DNA from: Choanephora cucurbitarum
Taxonomy: Eukaryota; Mucoromycota; Mucoromycetes; Mucorales; Choanephoraceae
DNA length: 64,000 nt
Assembly: GCA_025331435.1 (NCBI GenBank)
Contig: JAIWNI010000029.1
Coordinates: 248,001-312,000 of the forward strand
Direction of reading: 5' to 3'
Shown here: positions 35,644 to 45,803 of the stretch, piece by piece
How the letters are laid out: the number at the start of each line of letters is the position of its first letter
How positions within the stretch are numbered: position 1 is the stretch's first letter
Translations under genes and position numbers: made by a program
The notes under the pieces: model-generated
Told to the model about the DNA's origin: nothing
The model's database searches: none
The model's input: only the letters and a program-made list of their open reading frames with translations

Positions 35644-37018
35644 TTATTTAGTACGCTTGTAGATTTTGTCCATGAATTCAGTGAAGACCATCTTCTTGAG
35701 ACCAACGGATTCATCCAATTGATCAATAAGAGCATTCAAGTCATTGAAAGACTTTTCTTCGTAGGCCTTGTAAGTGCCTTCAATATCAAGATCGATATAG
35801 ATTTGCTTGACCTTGGCTTCAGAATCGGCGTTCTTCTTACCATAGTTTTCATCAAGAGTCTTGCGCTGTTCAGGGCTAGCCTTGGCCAGGGCTTGGTTGA
35901 TCAACCAAGAACACTTGTTATCCATGATATCAGTACCAATCTTACCAATCACTTCGGGAGCACCGTAACAGTCGAGATAATCATCTTGAACTTGGAAGTA
36001 TTCACCCAAGGGAATTAAAATATCATGAGCTTGCTTGAAAGCTTCTTCACTCTTGACGCCCACCTTTTTTAAGCAAGCATTATGTTAAAATGACATATTC
36101 TGTCCTCCCTCTTCCCCTTTTTTTATCTTACCATATGCATAGCCAAGGCAACAGGAAGGTAGAAGGAATAATAAGCGGTCTTGTAGATAACAATGAATTG
36201 GTGCCTAATGCCTCATATTAGTTTCTTCTTCTTTTTGTATGTCATTTCCCATCCAAAATTACTTACTTCTTGATAGAGAACTTGCTCAAATCAACATGGT
36301 CTTCGGGAGCAGTAATGAGATCACAAAGTTGACCGAGTTCAGTTTGGAAAGTAACTTCATGGAACAATTCAACAAGTTCAATGTAGTAATCAGTCTTCTT
36401 AAAATACTTCTTCAAGAAGATATAGATACAGGACTCAAGAATGAAAGCATCGTTGATAGCAACCATACCAACACCTTCAGACTTGTACCAACAGGGTTGA
36501 CCACGACGAGTAATGGAAGCATCCATAATATCATCAGAAACCAAAAAGAAGGCTTGAAGCTGTAAAATCATCAATCTCTTTTTCTCTCTACTAACCATTT
36601 TCTTGCCCTAACTTACAAATTCAATCAACCAACCCAAAACAGTAGCCTTGAAGATATCGTCTTCAGTGACAGAATCGCCCTTGAGAATACGAACAGTATC
36701 GACAACAGAGATACCACGGTTCAGTTTACCTATATTTTTATACGTTATAATGTGCTCTTCTATGTTGGTTGTTAGATATATATATATATATAACAAGCAT
36801 ACCACCAGGGACGTTATAGTAGAGCATCTAGAGTCAAGTTCATTCAGCTTCATCTCGCTTTCTTTTCTCTTTTGTCTGCTTACCTTCTTGGTCCACTCAT
36901 AAGCGTCTTCGGGCATGTTGTACTTGCGAACTTCAGCAAGAACCTCATCAGCAAGGGTAGGGAAAACCTTAAGAAAAGCTTGTCTGTTTTCTTCTTTTTG
37001 CAACTTGACAGCAACCAT
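35644..37018 (-). CDS. ERG20: Farnesyl diphosphate synthase
   Basis: Condenses DMAPP/GPP with IPP to make farnesyl diphosphate for sterols, ubiquinone and, in Mucorales, carotenoids and trisporoids. Six exons on the minus strand: 36884-37018, 36803-36827, 36617-36729, 36267-36559, 36132-36204, 35644-36063, giving 352 residues, the normal length. The first Asp-rich motif is LVSDDIMD, the second VQDDYLD. Also visible are [32 protein letters not shown] and the KYxxK-like end KIYKRTK. Exon 2 is only 25 nt (MLYYNVPG plus one base). A TATATTTT-type box lies about 55 bp upstream on the minus strand. Confidence 0.95.
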
Positions 37019-37065
37019 ATTGTTTTAAAACGCGAACAAACAAACCATTTTTTTATTTGAAGGGG

Positions 37066-37080
37066 GAGGTTTATATTTTT
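37066..37080 (-). promoter_or_regulatory. TATA box for farnesyl diphosphate synthase gene
   Basis: AAAAATATAAACC on the minus strand, about 50-60 bp before the ATG. Confidence 0.5.
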
Positions 37081-37949
37081 TCGGTGCATTGGATCAGCCA
37101 ATAGACGACGAATAAATAAATCGGATTTTCGTTCCTGTTTTTTTTAAGGACAAGTTGGCAGACAATGAATATTTAGACTGGACTTGGTTTGAATAAGGAG
37201 TACCTACTTTATTTCCTCTTTTTTTTTGGATAGACAAATACCTAGAATCATGACTCAGCAGCTACCTGCTTCTAAAGATGCATCTTGTGCGTCTTTAGGA
37301 TCATGTAAAACTGTTGGCAAGTCTTATTTTCATTGCGTCTTTGATATTGTCCCAACTTTTGCAGAAAACGCAAATGGATAGCTTTTTTTTCTCAGGCGAA
37401 AACAGCCTGTTTTATGTTGCTTATCATATCAAAGCCCTTGATTAAGCTCCAGTCAGAATGCTCTGTCTGTTCATTAGCTTCTAGTAGTTTTCGTCGAGGT
37501 TTGAGTTGGCTCGAAGGATAGAGCAACATATAAGTTGGAATTAGGGACTTTTAAGAATCATATACTTCACCGATCATCGCATAATTTGCCTTCTGTACTT
37601 TAACTTTTTTTTGGAAAACCGCAATCTATGGCTGTTTTATCTCATTTCCAAGATCTTAGATTTTTACAGATATGAAGTCGATCCATGATTTCAGAGCTGT
37701 GGAACTATGGCTTATACACTGTATGTTGTTAAAAGAAGAGAAAACTTGTATTTGAGTAAATCCATAGAGACTTCTCTATTGTTTGCAATTCATTTTACGC
37801 AGTTCAACCACATGGTCCCAAAAGCTGACTAATGTACTCTCTAAGATATAACCAATCATGTTTGACAAATTGAACAATTTTTCAGTAAAGTGATGAAATA
37901 GCTTTCCATCCTTTTATAAACTACAAAAAAACCAACTTTGACGTAAAAA
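37081..37949. other. Intergenic, with a 43-codon ORF
   Basis: Between the divergent farnesyl diphosphate synthase and MsrA genes. A plus-strand ORF at 37250-37381 (MTQQLPASKDASCASLGSCK, 43 residues, three cysteines in its first half) follows a CT-rich leader, but it has no recognisable family. TTTTATAAACTAC near 37911 is a likely TATA box for MsrA. Confidence 0.4.
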
Positions 37950-38674
37950 ATGACTTTCTTTTCTTCTCGTTTATCTCTTTTACAACATCATTTTCTCTCA
38001 CGCGCATTTTCTACAATGACTACCGAAAAGGCTACTTTTGCTGCTGGATGCTTCTGGTAAGAAAGAAGATATATTGTGCCAAATTCAAACTGACTTGATG
38101 ATAGGGGTGTTGAACACATCTACAACAAACATTTTAAACAGTTCGATATCAAATGTAAAGTAGGTTATATTGGTGGCGATATCGAGAATCCCAACTACCG
38201 ACAAGTCTGTTCGGGTACAACAAATCATGCAGAAGCTGTCCAAATAGACTTTGACCCTGCCAAAGTTTCTTATGCTTCATTGGTCGAATTCTTTTATAGA
38301 ATGCATGGTAAGTGCATAGTCACTGCTTTCAACATTTTATTTATACTTCTTGTATAGACCCTACACAATTGAATCAACAAGGTCCTGATAGAGGCACCCA
38401 GTATCGAAGTGCTATCTTTTATCACTCACCTGAACAGAAAGAAGTGGCCGAGAAAGTAACAGCTGAAATACAAGAAAAGCATTTTAAGGGAAAGAAGATT
38501 GTTACTGAATTAATCCCTGCCGGTGTCTTTTATGATGCTGAATCCTATCATCAGGTAGAGAGGAATGGAGGGACTTGGAATACAGTGAACTAACGCCTTT
38601 GTGTTTTTTTCTAGAAATACCTGGAAAAGAATCCATCTGGTTATGAATGTCCTACGCATTTTTTGCATTGGTAA
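37950..38674 (+). CDS. MXR1: Peptide methionine sulfoxide reductase MsrA
   Basis: Reduces methionine-S-sulfoxide in proteins and free Met. Four exons: 37950-38056, 38105-38307, 38358-38554, 38615-38674, 188 residues from the first ATG. The catalytic Cys is in AAGCFWGVEH, with the intron splitting the Trp codon. Also seen are KVGYIGGD, YRQVCSGTTNHAEAVQ, DPTQLNQQGPDRGTQYRS and AESYHQKYL. The first 22 residues (MTFFSSRLSLLQHHFLSRAF) are Ser/Arg/hydrophobic with no acidic residue, a likely mitochondrial presequence. A second in-frame ATG at 38016 (MTTEKATF) would give the cytosolic form. Two-start dual targeting is inferred. Confidence 0.93.
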
Positions 38675-38936
38675 ACCTGAGTTTAATAAAATCATCTGTA
38701 TCCTATCAAGAAAACTTACAAGAGCAATTGCACTTCTTCTGTCAATAAGCTGATCACTAAAGATGACTGAGTGTGTTTGGCTAGGTGAATAAGTGAGTCT
38801 TTTTAAGTTAAAAGAGGGAGTGAGAAGCAGAAAAAGGATTGAAAGATGATAGACAGTCTCTTTTCATTTTCGATTAGCGCTATGCTACATTTAAACTACA
38901 CCTTTCTTCCATTTTGACAAATACGTCTGTTTTATT
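38675..38936. other. Short intergenic region
   Basis: MsrA 3' region and ITFG2-like gene upstream region; nothing else seen. Confidence 0.5.
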
Positions 38937-41900
38937 ATGCGAACTATTTCACTTGTTAAAAGACTGAAATGGTCTTTTTCAGGAAACATGAATCCTCACG
39001 CTCTTGTGATTGGCGACATTGACAACGACGGTGTAGAGATAGCTTCCTTAGCTTTTTATATGGAAATCCAGTTACTTATATTATTTATTAGGAAAATGAG
39101 TTTGTAGTTGGTAATCTAAACGGTGATCTTGCCATCTTCAAAGGTCATTGTGAAGACGGGTTCCCTTCTTATGCCTGTCGAGGCTTAGGCACTGTAAGAT
39201 GCGAGTAGTGATTTGATATAGATAGAGTTGCGTAACGTTTGATTAGATCACTTGTATTGCTATAGGTGATGTTCAGAATACGGGCAAGGTAAAACAAATA
39301 AGCAGAATATGTTGTTTGAGAGATTAAGCTTTTTGTAGAATTCTTTAGTGGTTATCAACGCAGAAGGACATGCGCATATATTCGATCTCACTTTAAATAA
39401 ACGTGTCCATACAGATCAACATATCTCTGTAGATGATTATCTTAAAGGAGGTCGACGCTCTTCAGACACAGCTAGTGTTCAAGCATTCAAGCGTATGATG
39501 TCTGCTGGACCTATCCCAATGAATGCAGAAGAACAGCAGCAACAGAGACAACAGCAACAACAACAACAACAACAACAACAAGATACTATATTCAATTCAC
39601 CTCAGATCTACGATCTTGGAAAGCCAAATATCACGTTAAAAGTACCTGTCAATGTCAATAAAATATTAATTGCTGATATTGACAATGACCATCTTAATGA
39701 ACTGATATTAGCAAGAACAGATCGTATTCTACATGCATTCCAACTTGTATCCTCTGACTCTCAACAGCATACCGAGTTATACAAAGGTGTTCAAACGCCA
39801 TCCTTTACTTCCTTGTCGCCCTCTACTTCCTTTCTTAGTTTAGCCAGCATGCAGCAAAAAAAGGTTGTTAAGGAAGACACTAGTCGAAAGATACATTTGT
39901 TGGACAAAAAGACATGGGTTTTTGATGGTCAAATCAGTTCTCTATGTACAACAACTCATCCAGATAGACCCAATGAACCTCTCCTACTTGTGGCTCAACC
40001 AGGCAATACATTCACTATCATTGATAAGGAAGGTCAACGGTACAATAAGGACATGACGCCTCAAAAGAGCCGGCATTCTGTTCCCAAAACACCTCCTTCC
40101 TCTTCTACTACTGACAAGACAGAAGCACAAATTAAAGAACTGCTGTGCAAACAATTGCCTGAGCAACACCATATGATTCAGATCACAAGGGATCCTTCAG
40201 TAGAAGAGCATCCTACTCATCTCAAACGATCTAATTATATTGTTCATAACTGGCTGGCTCATGATACGAATTATAATGATGATATGATGGATGGCGATGA
40301 CATAGAAAGTGGTGCTGTGGCCACTGAGATTGTGATGGGCAAGCGGCACATAGCAGGAGAATCCTGCGCTACAAGTGAAGTAGGCATGTTGAGCATGGAT
40401 GGTATGTGTACATATGAACGCGTCTATATGGATGTGTATTTATATTGTTTTTGCTTCTTGTTTTGATTAACTATAGGCAAGTTCTCTATTTATGACCTCA
40501 AGACGATGACGGTCTCTCAAAGAGATCTCTATGTGACTCATAAGCTTTTTAGTTTGGCCACCTTGAATGTATCTCATGCTTCAGCCAATCAACCAAAACC
40601 CTCTCCACCTACTCTGCATATCAACCATTCTAAGCCGTTTCGATATGCACAACATACTCATGGTAGCGGAACGCATACGCCCGTCAGCAACACATCTCAT
40701 CTACGATTCTCTTCAACACCACGTAAAGGATCCTTGAATTCCCGCTCTTCCTCCAAAGCTTCCTTTGTAGGCTACATACGTAATCAAGTCAAGCAGACGG
40801 ATGATAAAAGCAGTGAGGAGGAAGAAGAAGACAAGGAAAGCACAGAATCCAGTTCTACCAGTAGCGATTCATCAGAGGATAGCAAAGAAGATTTAATGGA
40901 AAATGAAGCAGCGGATGAAGATAAAGAAAGTGATAGTGAATATGGCTGGAGTGAGGGTGAAAGTGATACAGAAGATGAGCCTGGCTGCGATCTTTTTGTT
41001 GCCTGTGCATGGAATGGCGTTACCTATCTTATTGACTGGAGCAAAAAGATAGAAGATGATGATAGTTCATCTAATACTGAAGAAGAAGAAAGGGCCGTGG
41101 ATCAAAACAACATTAAATACCAGCTTATCAAATTTGCCTTTGAGGGACGTGTGTGTGCATTTACAGCTGGTCTTTATGCAGTAGAAAACCATGTCAATGT
41201 GCCCTGTCTGTTTTATGTTGATTTTGAAGATCAGATTTATGTCTATTACGATGTACATATTACACCAGGGCCTGTGACAGGCTTTATTGATACCATTGAT
41301 GATGATGTAGAAGAAGCACTTGACCGTATTATGGGTATTGAGAGTGGTATAGAGTCTCTTTTAGAGCAAAACGATCAAGCACGTACGACGCTTCACCCTC
41401 ATTCCAATGAAAAAATCGATTTGGGAGATGGTTGGGAAGGTATTGCTGACGATGACGATGATGAGGAAACAAAGGATGAAGAAGTGGAAGAAGACAGTCG
41501 ATTGGAATTAGAACAAGTAGAGGACACAGATCCACTGAGTAAGTCTCTCTCTTTCTCTTATCTCCGCTGACAGTTTTAATGACTCTTATCTCTCTCTCTG
41601 TTAGATCTGGCTGACTTTATTCATGAGTGCCTGTATGGATTTCATGATATGAAGGAGCGGATGGAGACTGAAATGACAAAGGTAAAAAAAAACGTATAGT
41701 CTTAGCATAGATTCAAGAGACTGATATCTATAATAGTTTGAAAAGAGCTGTCTTTCTTCCAATCGATTACCACCCGGGGGAGATGTACGTCGTTTATCTG
41801 ATCTGAATATTACAATAGAACCGCTCTCTTTAGAGGATGAGAGTCATTCAGAGTCAGGTTCTATTGCAATAGATGCGATGTGCCATCTTGCTGAAGAAGA

Positions 41901-42072
41901 AGAAGATGAAGAAAGATTGTATTCTAAGCGACATTTGAGTGAAGAGCCTTCTGAAGGATACAATAATGATACACATATCGCGTCTTGGATTGAAGGTTCA
42001 TTGATGAATACGTCCATGTTTAGCAGCAACAAAGATCATGACACTGAGTCGCTTTCAAGTAATTCTTCATAA
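38937..42072 (+). CDS. ITFG2-like FG-GAP/beta-propeller protein (KICSTOR-type)
   Basis: Homologue of ITFG2, in animals a subunit of KICSTOR, which holds GATOR1 on lysosomes to restrain TORC1 when nutrients are low. Seven exons: 38937-39032, 39092-39193, 39247-39288, 39339-40401, 40477-41538, 41605-41681, 41737-42072, giving 925 residues, about twice human ITFG2 (447). Matching blocks in order: MRTISLVKRLKWSFSGNMNP, ALVIGDIDNDG plus ENEFVVGNLNGDLAIFKG, IAIGDVQNTGKNSLVVINAE, IADIDNDHLNELILARTDRI, KTWVFDGQISSLC, LFVACAWNGVTYLIDW, FEGRVCAFTAGLYAVENHVN, CLFYVDFEDQIYVYYDV. Extra length comes from disordered inserts: a Gln run near residue 145, an acidic Ser-rich block near 550, and an acidic C-terminal tail. 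Confidence 0.85.
39534..39583. repeat. In-frame CAA/CAG run coding poly-Gln
   Basis: Mixed CAG and CAA codons give a Gln run with one Arg interruption in the ITFG2-like protein. Confidence 0.85.
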
Positions 42073-42615
42073 CAAGAATAAAACAATTATGCTACAACAG
42101 ATAAAACTTTATGAAACCTTGACAGACGAGACAAGAACTAACTATCGAAAGTAGCTATGACTAACATAGCCCTTTTCTTCTTACAAGAGAAGAAAAAAAA
42201 TAGCCGAGGAAGGAGAAGTTCTTGAAGTGTTACTTTGTTTCTAGCCAAACACAGATACACTCTGTTTTATTTGTTGAATTTGAAAAAGTCTAAACTCTTG
42301 CAAATTCAATCATGCAGATGGAGTGGTTACACAGCCCCATTAGTCTCATTAGAATGTCACGTCAATGATGTTGATTTTCTTGAGCAAAGTCAAATGGCGA
42401 AATAAAGAAGACACTTTGGCTATAATAAGGAATAAACATAAAGGCTTCTTTGAAATTATCTAAGTCAAGTTTGCAAGAAGAAAAAAACTTTGTAATGCTT
42501 AACAATATTATCGAGTCTCTTTTTCCTTAACGAGAAAGAGATATTGTAAAGTTCAAGTCCGCAAATGAGTGAGAAAAGACCTACTCTTTTTCTTTCTTTG
42601 TTTAAAGAAGTAACG
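42073..42615. other. Intergenic, nothing recognised
   Basis: Downstream of the ITFG2-like gene and upstream of the DUF185 methyltransferase gene. No supported feature. Confidence 0.5.
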
Positions 42616-44033
42616 ATGTCAATGCGTTCCTTACTTTCTCGACAATCCACTCAAGTGCCTCGTATAACCCATGTATGCTACCATTCCAGACGACTTTTGA
42701 CTACTCAAGTTGGTCTAGACTATACACAAAAAACCAGCAAACAGACCGAGACATGTCGATCACCACCTGTTGGTGCAAAGATGCTTGTACGTGAGTTCCT
42801 TGATGACTCTTTATACAATCCTCATTATGGCTTCTATACGAAAGACAGACAAAGAGTAGAATATACCATGAAGGACCAAGAGGATTCGAGATTAGGTCGT
42901 GTTGAACATGTTTATCATACATCTGGACTTCGCTTCTCGAATACTGAACTATTTAAAGTAAATCTTTTGAATGTTCTGTTTTATTGTGTTAACTTATCGA
43001 TTGGATATTTTAGCCTTGGTATGCACATGCCATTGCTCGGTATATGGTCTCTGAATATAAATTAAAACTCTATCCACATAAGGATCTGATTATTTATGAG
43101 ATTGGAGGCAAGCATGGTCGATGGATGACGCACATCCTAGACTACATTCAACGCTATGAGCCCTCTGTCTACAAACGAACTCAGTACAACATGATTGAGT
43201 TGCCCAATCGAAAGTCTTCACCCACCTTTCTACACCAACAAAACGATCATCATGCTACTGTCAATGTGCTGAATACAAATATTTTTGATTGGAATACACT
43301 AGTAACTGACCACTGCTTCTTTTTGGGCATGAAAGTGATTGTAAGTCAATTTGGATGTTTCCTTAAGGAGACGTTATTAAACAAACTATAGAACCATTTC
43401 GCTCACGATGTGATACGCTATCATCTGGAGACAATGAAGCCATATCAGGGCCTTGTCTGTGTTGGACCTGATCATCAGTATAAAGAGATATTTGAGCCTA
43501 TAGAAGATCCAGTGATTTTAAAGTACTTGAATTTACGCAATAGACTTAACCATCGTCCTCAACAGTTGGCTCGATCCAATTGGTATCATCGTTTTCAACA
43601 TTGGCTTACACCCTCGCATCATAAGGATTTAACACGCCCTGAATTTATACCAACTCGTCTATTTGAATTTATGGAAATCCTGAGTCAATACTTTCCTCGC
43701 CATCGTTTGATCTTGACAGATTATGAATCCTTATCGCATACAATGAAAGGTATCAATGCTCCTCTAGTTCAGACTGAATTAAATGGTATCATGACACCTT
43801 CGCCATCATACCTCATGCGACCTGGCTGGTATGATGTGATGTTCCCCACAAATTTTGAACTGCTTCGAGATATGTATATGCTGACATGTTATGGATCAAA
43901 ACCTGGAAACGAAAAGAGCGTTCGATCTATCAAATACTCTGATTTTCTAGAGCGATACGGAGAATTTGATGACAACAGACAAAAGAAGAGCATGGCTCTA
44001 TGTCAACCTAATGTCAAAGTCTTTTTGACATAG
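42616..44033 (+). CDS. DUF185 (Methyltransf_28/NDUFAF7-like) mitochondrial methyltransferase
   Basis: Putative S-adenosylmethionine-dependent methyltransferase of the family that includes the complex I assembly factor NDUFAF7 and fungal relatives. Three exons: 42616-42957, 43014-43340, 43392-44033, 436 residues. The start chosen (MSMRSLLSRQSTQVPRITH) gives an Arg/Ser-rich presequence suited to mitochondria; an in-frame ATG at 42565 is possible. Family landmarks: GAKMLVREFLDDSLYNPHYG with GFYTK, then FSNTELFKPWYAHAIARYM, and the SAM motif position IYEIGGKHGRWM, where NDUFAF7 has EFGPGRGTL. Later blocks are NHFAHDVIRYH, RHRLILTDYESL and MFPTNFELLRDMY. The changed glycine-rich loop and NHFAHD in place of NEFFDA place it in the divergent fungal branch, so the substrate is unknown. 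Confidence 0.78.
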
Positions 44034-44767
44034 GCAGTTAATGAGTGGAACTCCCAAAGCCATTTCTGACTTCATCTTGCAAACGTATATCTCATCATCA
44101 AATAAAGTCGCAAGTCAAATACCTTAAAGACTAAAACCTTCGTATATCGCCTGTATTGTGTACGATCGATAGCTTTATATGAAATATTTTATTATGATTG
44201 TTCTAATCGCACAATTTCACTAGCTTGAAAAGCGGAAAGTGGCCTCAATTTCAACAACCTATAGCTCAAACATAAAGTAACAACACATGCGTCTAGAAAT
44301 CATAAATTGTGTTTGCTCATTCAGTAAATATTTTGATACTCTTTGATAGCATTTCCTTTTAGCGATGTGAGCGACACAGCATTGAGAAAAAAAGTCCGGC
44401 CTACACTAAAAAGAAATACAGTGATGGGAAACCCACACATTTACGTTTCTTGTATAAAAACTCGTACTAGTGAAATATGCTCTAAATCTGACTCCAATAC
44501 ATTCCTACGATTTTCGAAATGACAAAGAAAAGTACATGTCAAACCAACAGATTGATTCAACAGCATTTTATTATACCAAAATCCTAACTGCCCACACTAA
44601 TAAATTATTGATTTTATCTTACTAATTGAATTTCAGAGCCTGAATTTTTATGCGGGTTGGTCAGCGTATTCATGTGAATTTTGTTTTCATAATAAAAAAA
44701 AGGGTCTACTGCCTAGTTTTTCTTTAACTCTTATTACCTTTCTCTCCCTATTATTCTGTTGTATACT
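44034..44767. other. Intergenic, nothing recognised
   Basis: AT-rich, no gene supported; the end is a CT-rich leader for the enoyl-CoA hydratase/isomerase gene. Confidence 0.5.
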
Positions 44768-45675
44768 ATGACTTCTTTTCCTTTAGCCATCCCTGACAAA
44801 GAGCGTCACTGGATGACCCTGTCTCAAGAAGGCCCTCTCTTCATTCTTCACTTGCATCACAAAGACAACCGATTCACAACTGAATTCTGTCAAGCCCTCT
44901 TAAGGGCACTTCAGACAGTCGAAGATATTTTTGTTGCCCAAAAGGAACCTACTGCTATGGCATTAGTTACTGTTGGAAACGATAAGATTTTCAGCAATGG
45001 TTTAGATTTAATGCATGCCATTGAATATCAACCTTTTATGGATATCTACCTTACTGTCTTGAGACGATTTGTTACATTTTGTATTCCTACTGTTGCTGCT
45101 ATAAATGGGTAATTACTCAAAGGGAATTATGAGAAGCATAAGAAGACTTATCTATTTTTTTTGTTAGACACGCATTTGCAGGTGGTTGTATGTTGGCTTT
45201 AGCTCATGGTAAATAACAATAAAGTTTAAATGAGAATGGTCATTCATGATTGGCTAGATTACCGTGTGATGCGCTCTGATCGTGGATTTATGTGCATGAA
45301 CGAAGTGGATCTTCCTTCCCCTCTTTCGCCTGGTATGGCAGGTCTCTTGCGTTACAAGATGTCCCCAAAGACATATCGTGATATGGTTCTTCAAGGTCAT
45401 CGCTTCACTGCTAAAGAAGCACTTGAACAAGAGTTGGTTGATATCATTTGCCCTCAAGATCAAGTCTTACCCAAGGCAAAAGAACTCGCCTTGACATGGG
45501 CTCCTAAGGCTAAGTCTGGTATTGTCTACAAGCAGTTAAAAGATGAGGTAATAATTATAAGTTTAGTTTTCTTTTGCATACATTTCTAATTCCAATCTTA
45601 TTATATAAATAGATGTACAGAGACATTGTTAGCCTTTTGAATGTTCCCTTCCATCGCCTTGCTCCTAAGCTATAA
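44768..45675 (+). CDS. Enoyl-CoA hydratase/isomerase (peroxisomal ECI-like)
   Basis: Crotonase-superfamily protein, most like delta3,delta2-enoyl-CoA isomerases that help degrade unsaturated fatty acids. Four exons: 44768-45108, 45168-45208, 45258-45547, 45613-45675, 244 residues. Landmarks: LHHKDNRFTTEFCQALLRAL, KIFSNGLDLMHAI (first oxyanion-hole strand), TVAAINGHAFAGGCMLALAH (second oxyanion-hole Gly), DYRVMRSDRGFMCMNEVDL and GHRFTAKEALEQELVD. The protein ends APKL. PKL is a minor variant of the SKL-type peroxisomal signal used by some plant ECI enzymes, so import into peroxisomes is plausible. The residue usually giving the catalytic Glu falls in the CMNEVDLP region. Confidence 0.88.
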
Positions 45676-45803
45676 TAAATAAATAAAAATTAAGGAGAGA
45701 CACACAGAGAGAGATAGATAGATAGAGAGGACATGGAAGGATTTATACATATAAAGAGTATTTTTCACCCTTTCTTTTTCTTACTTTTCTTTCCCCCTAA
45801 ACA

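Noticed and set aside
37250..37381. 43-codon ORF with three cysteines
   Set aside because: No family and no conservation evidence; kept only as a note in the intergenic entry.
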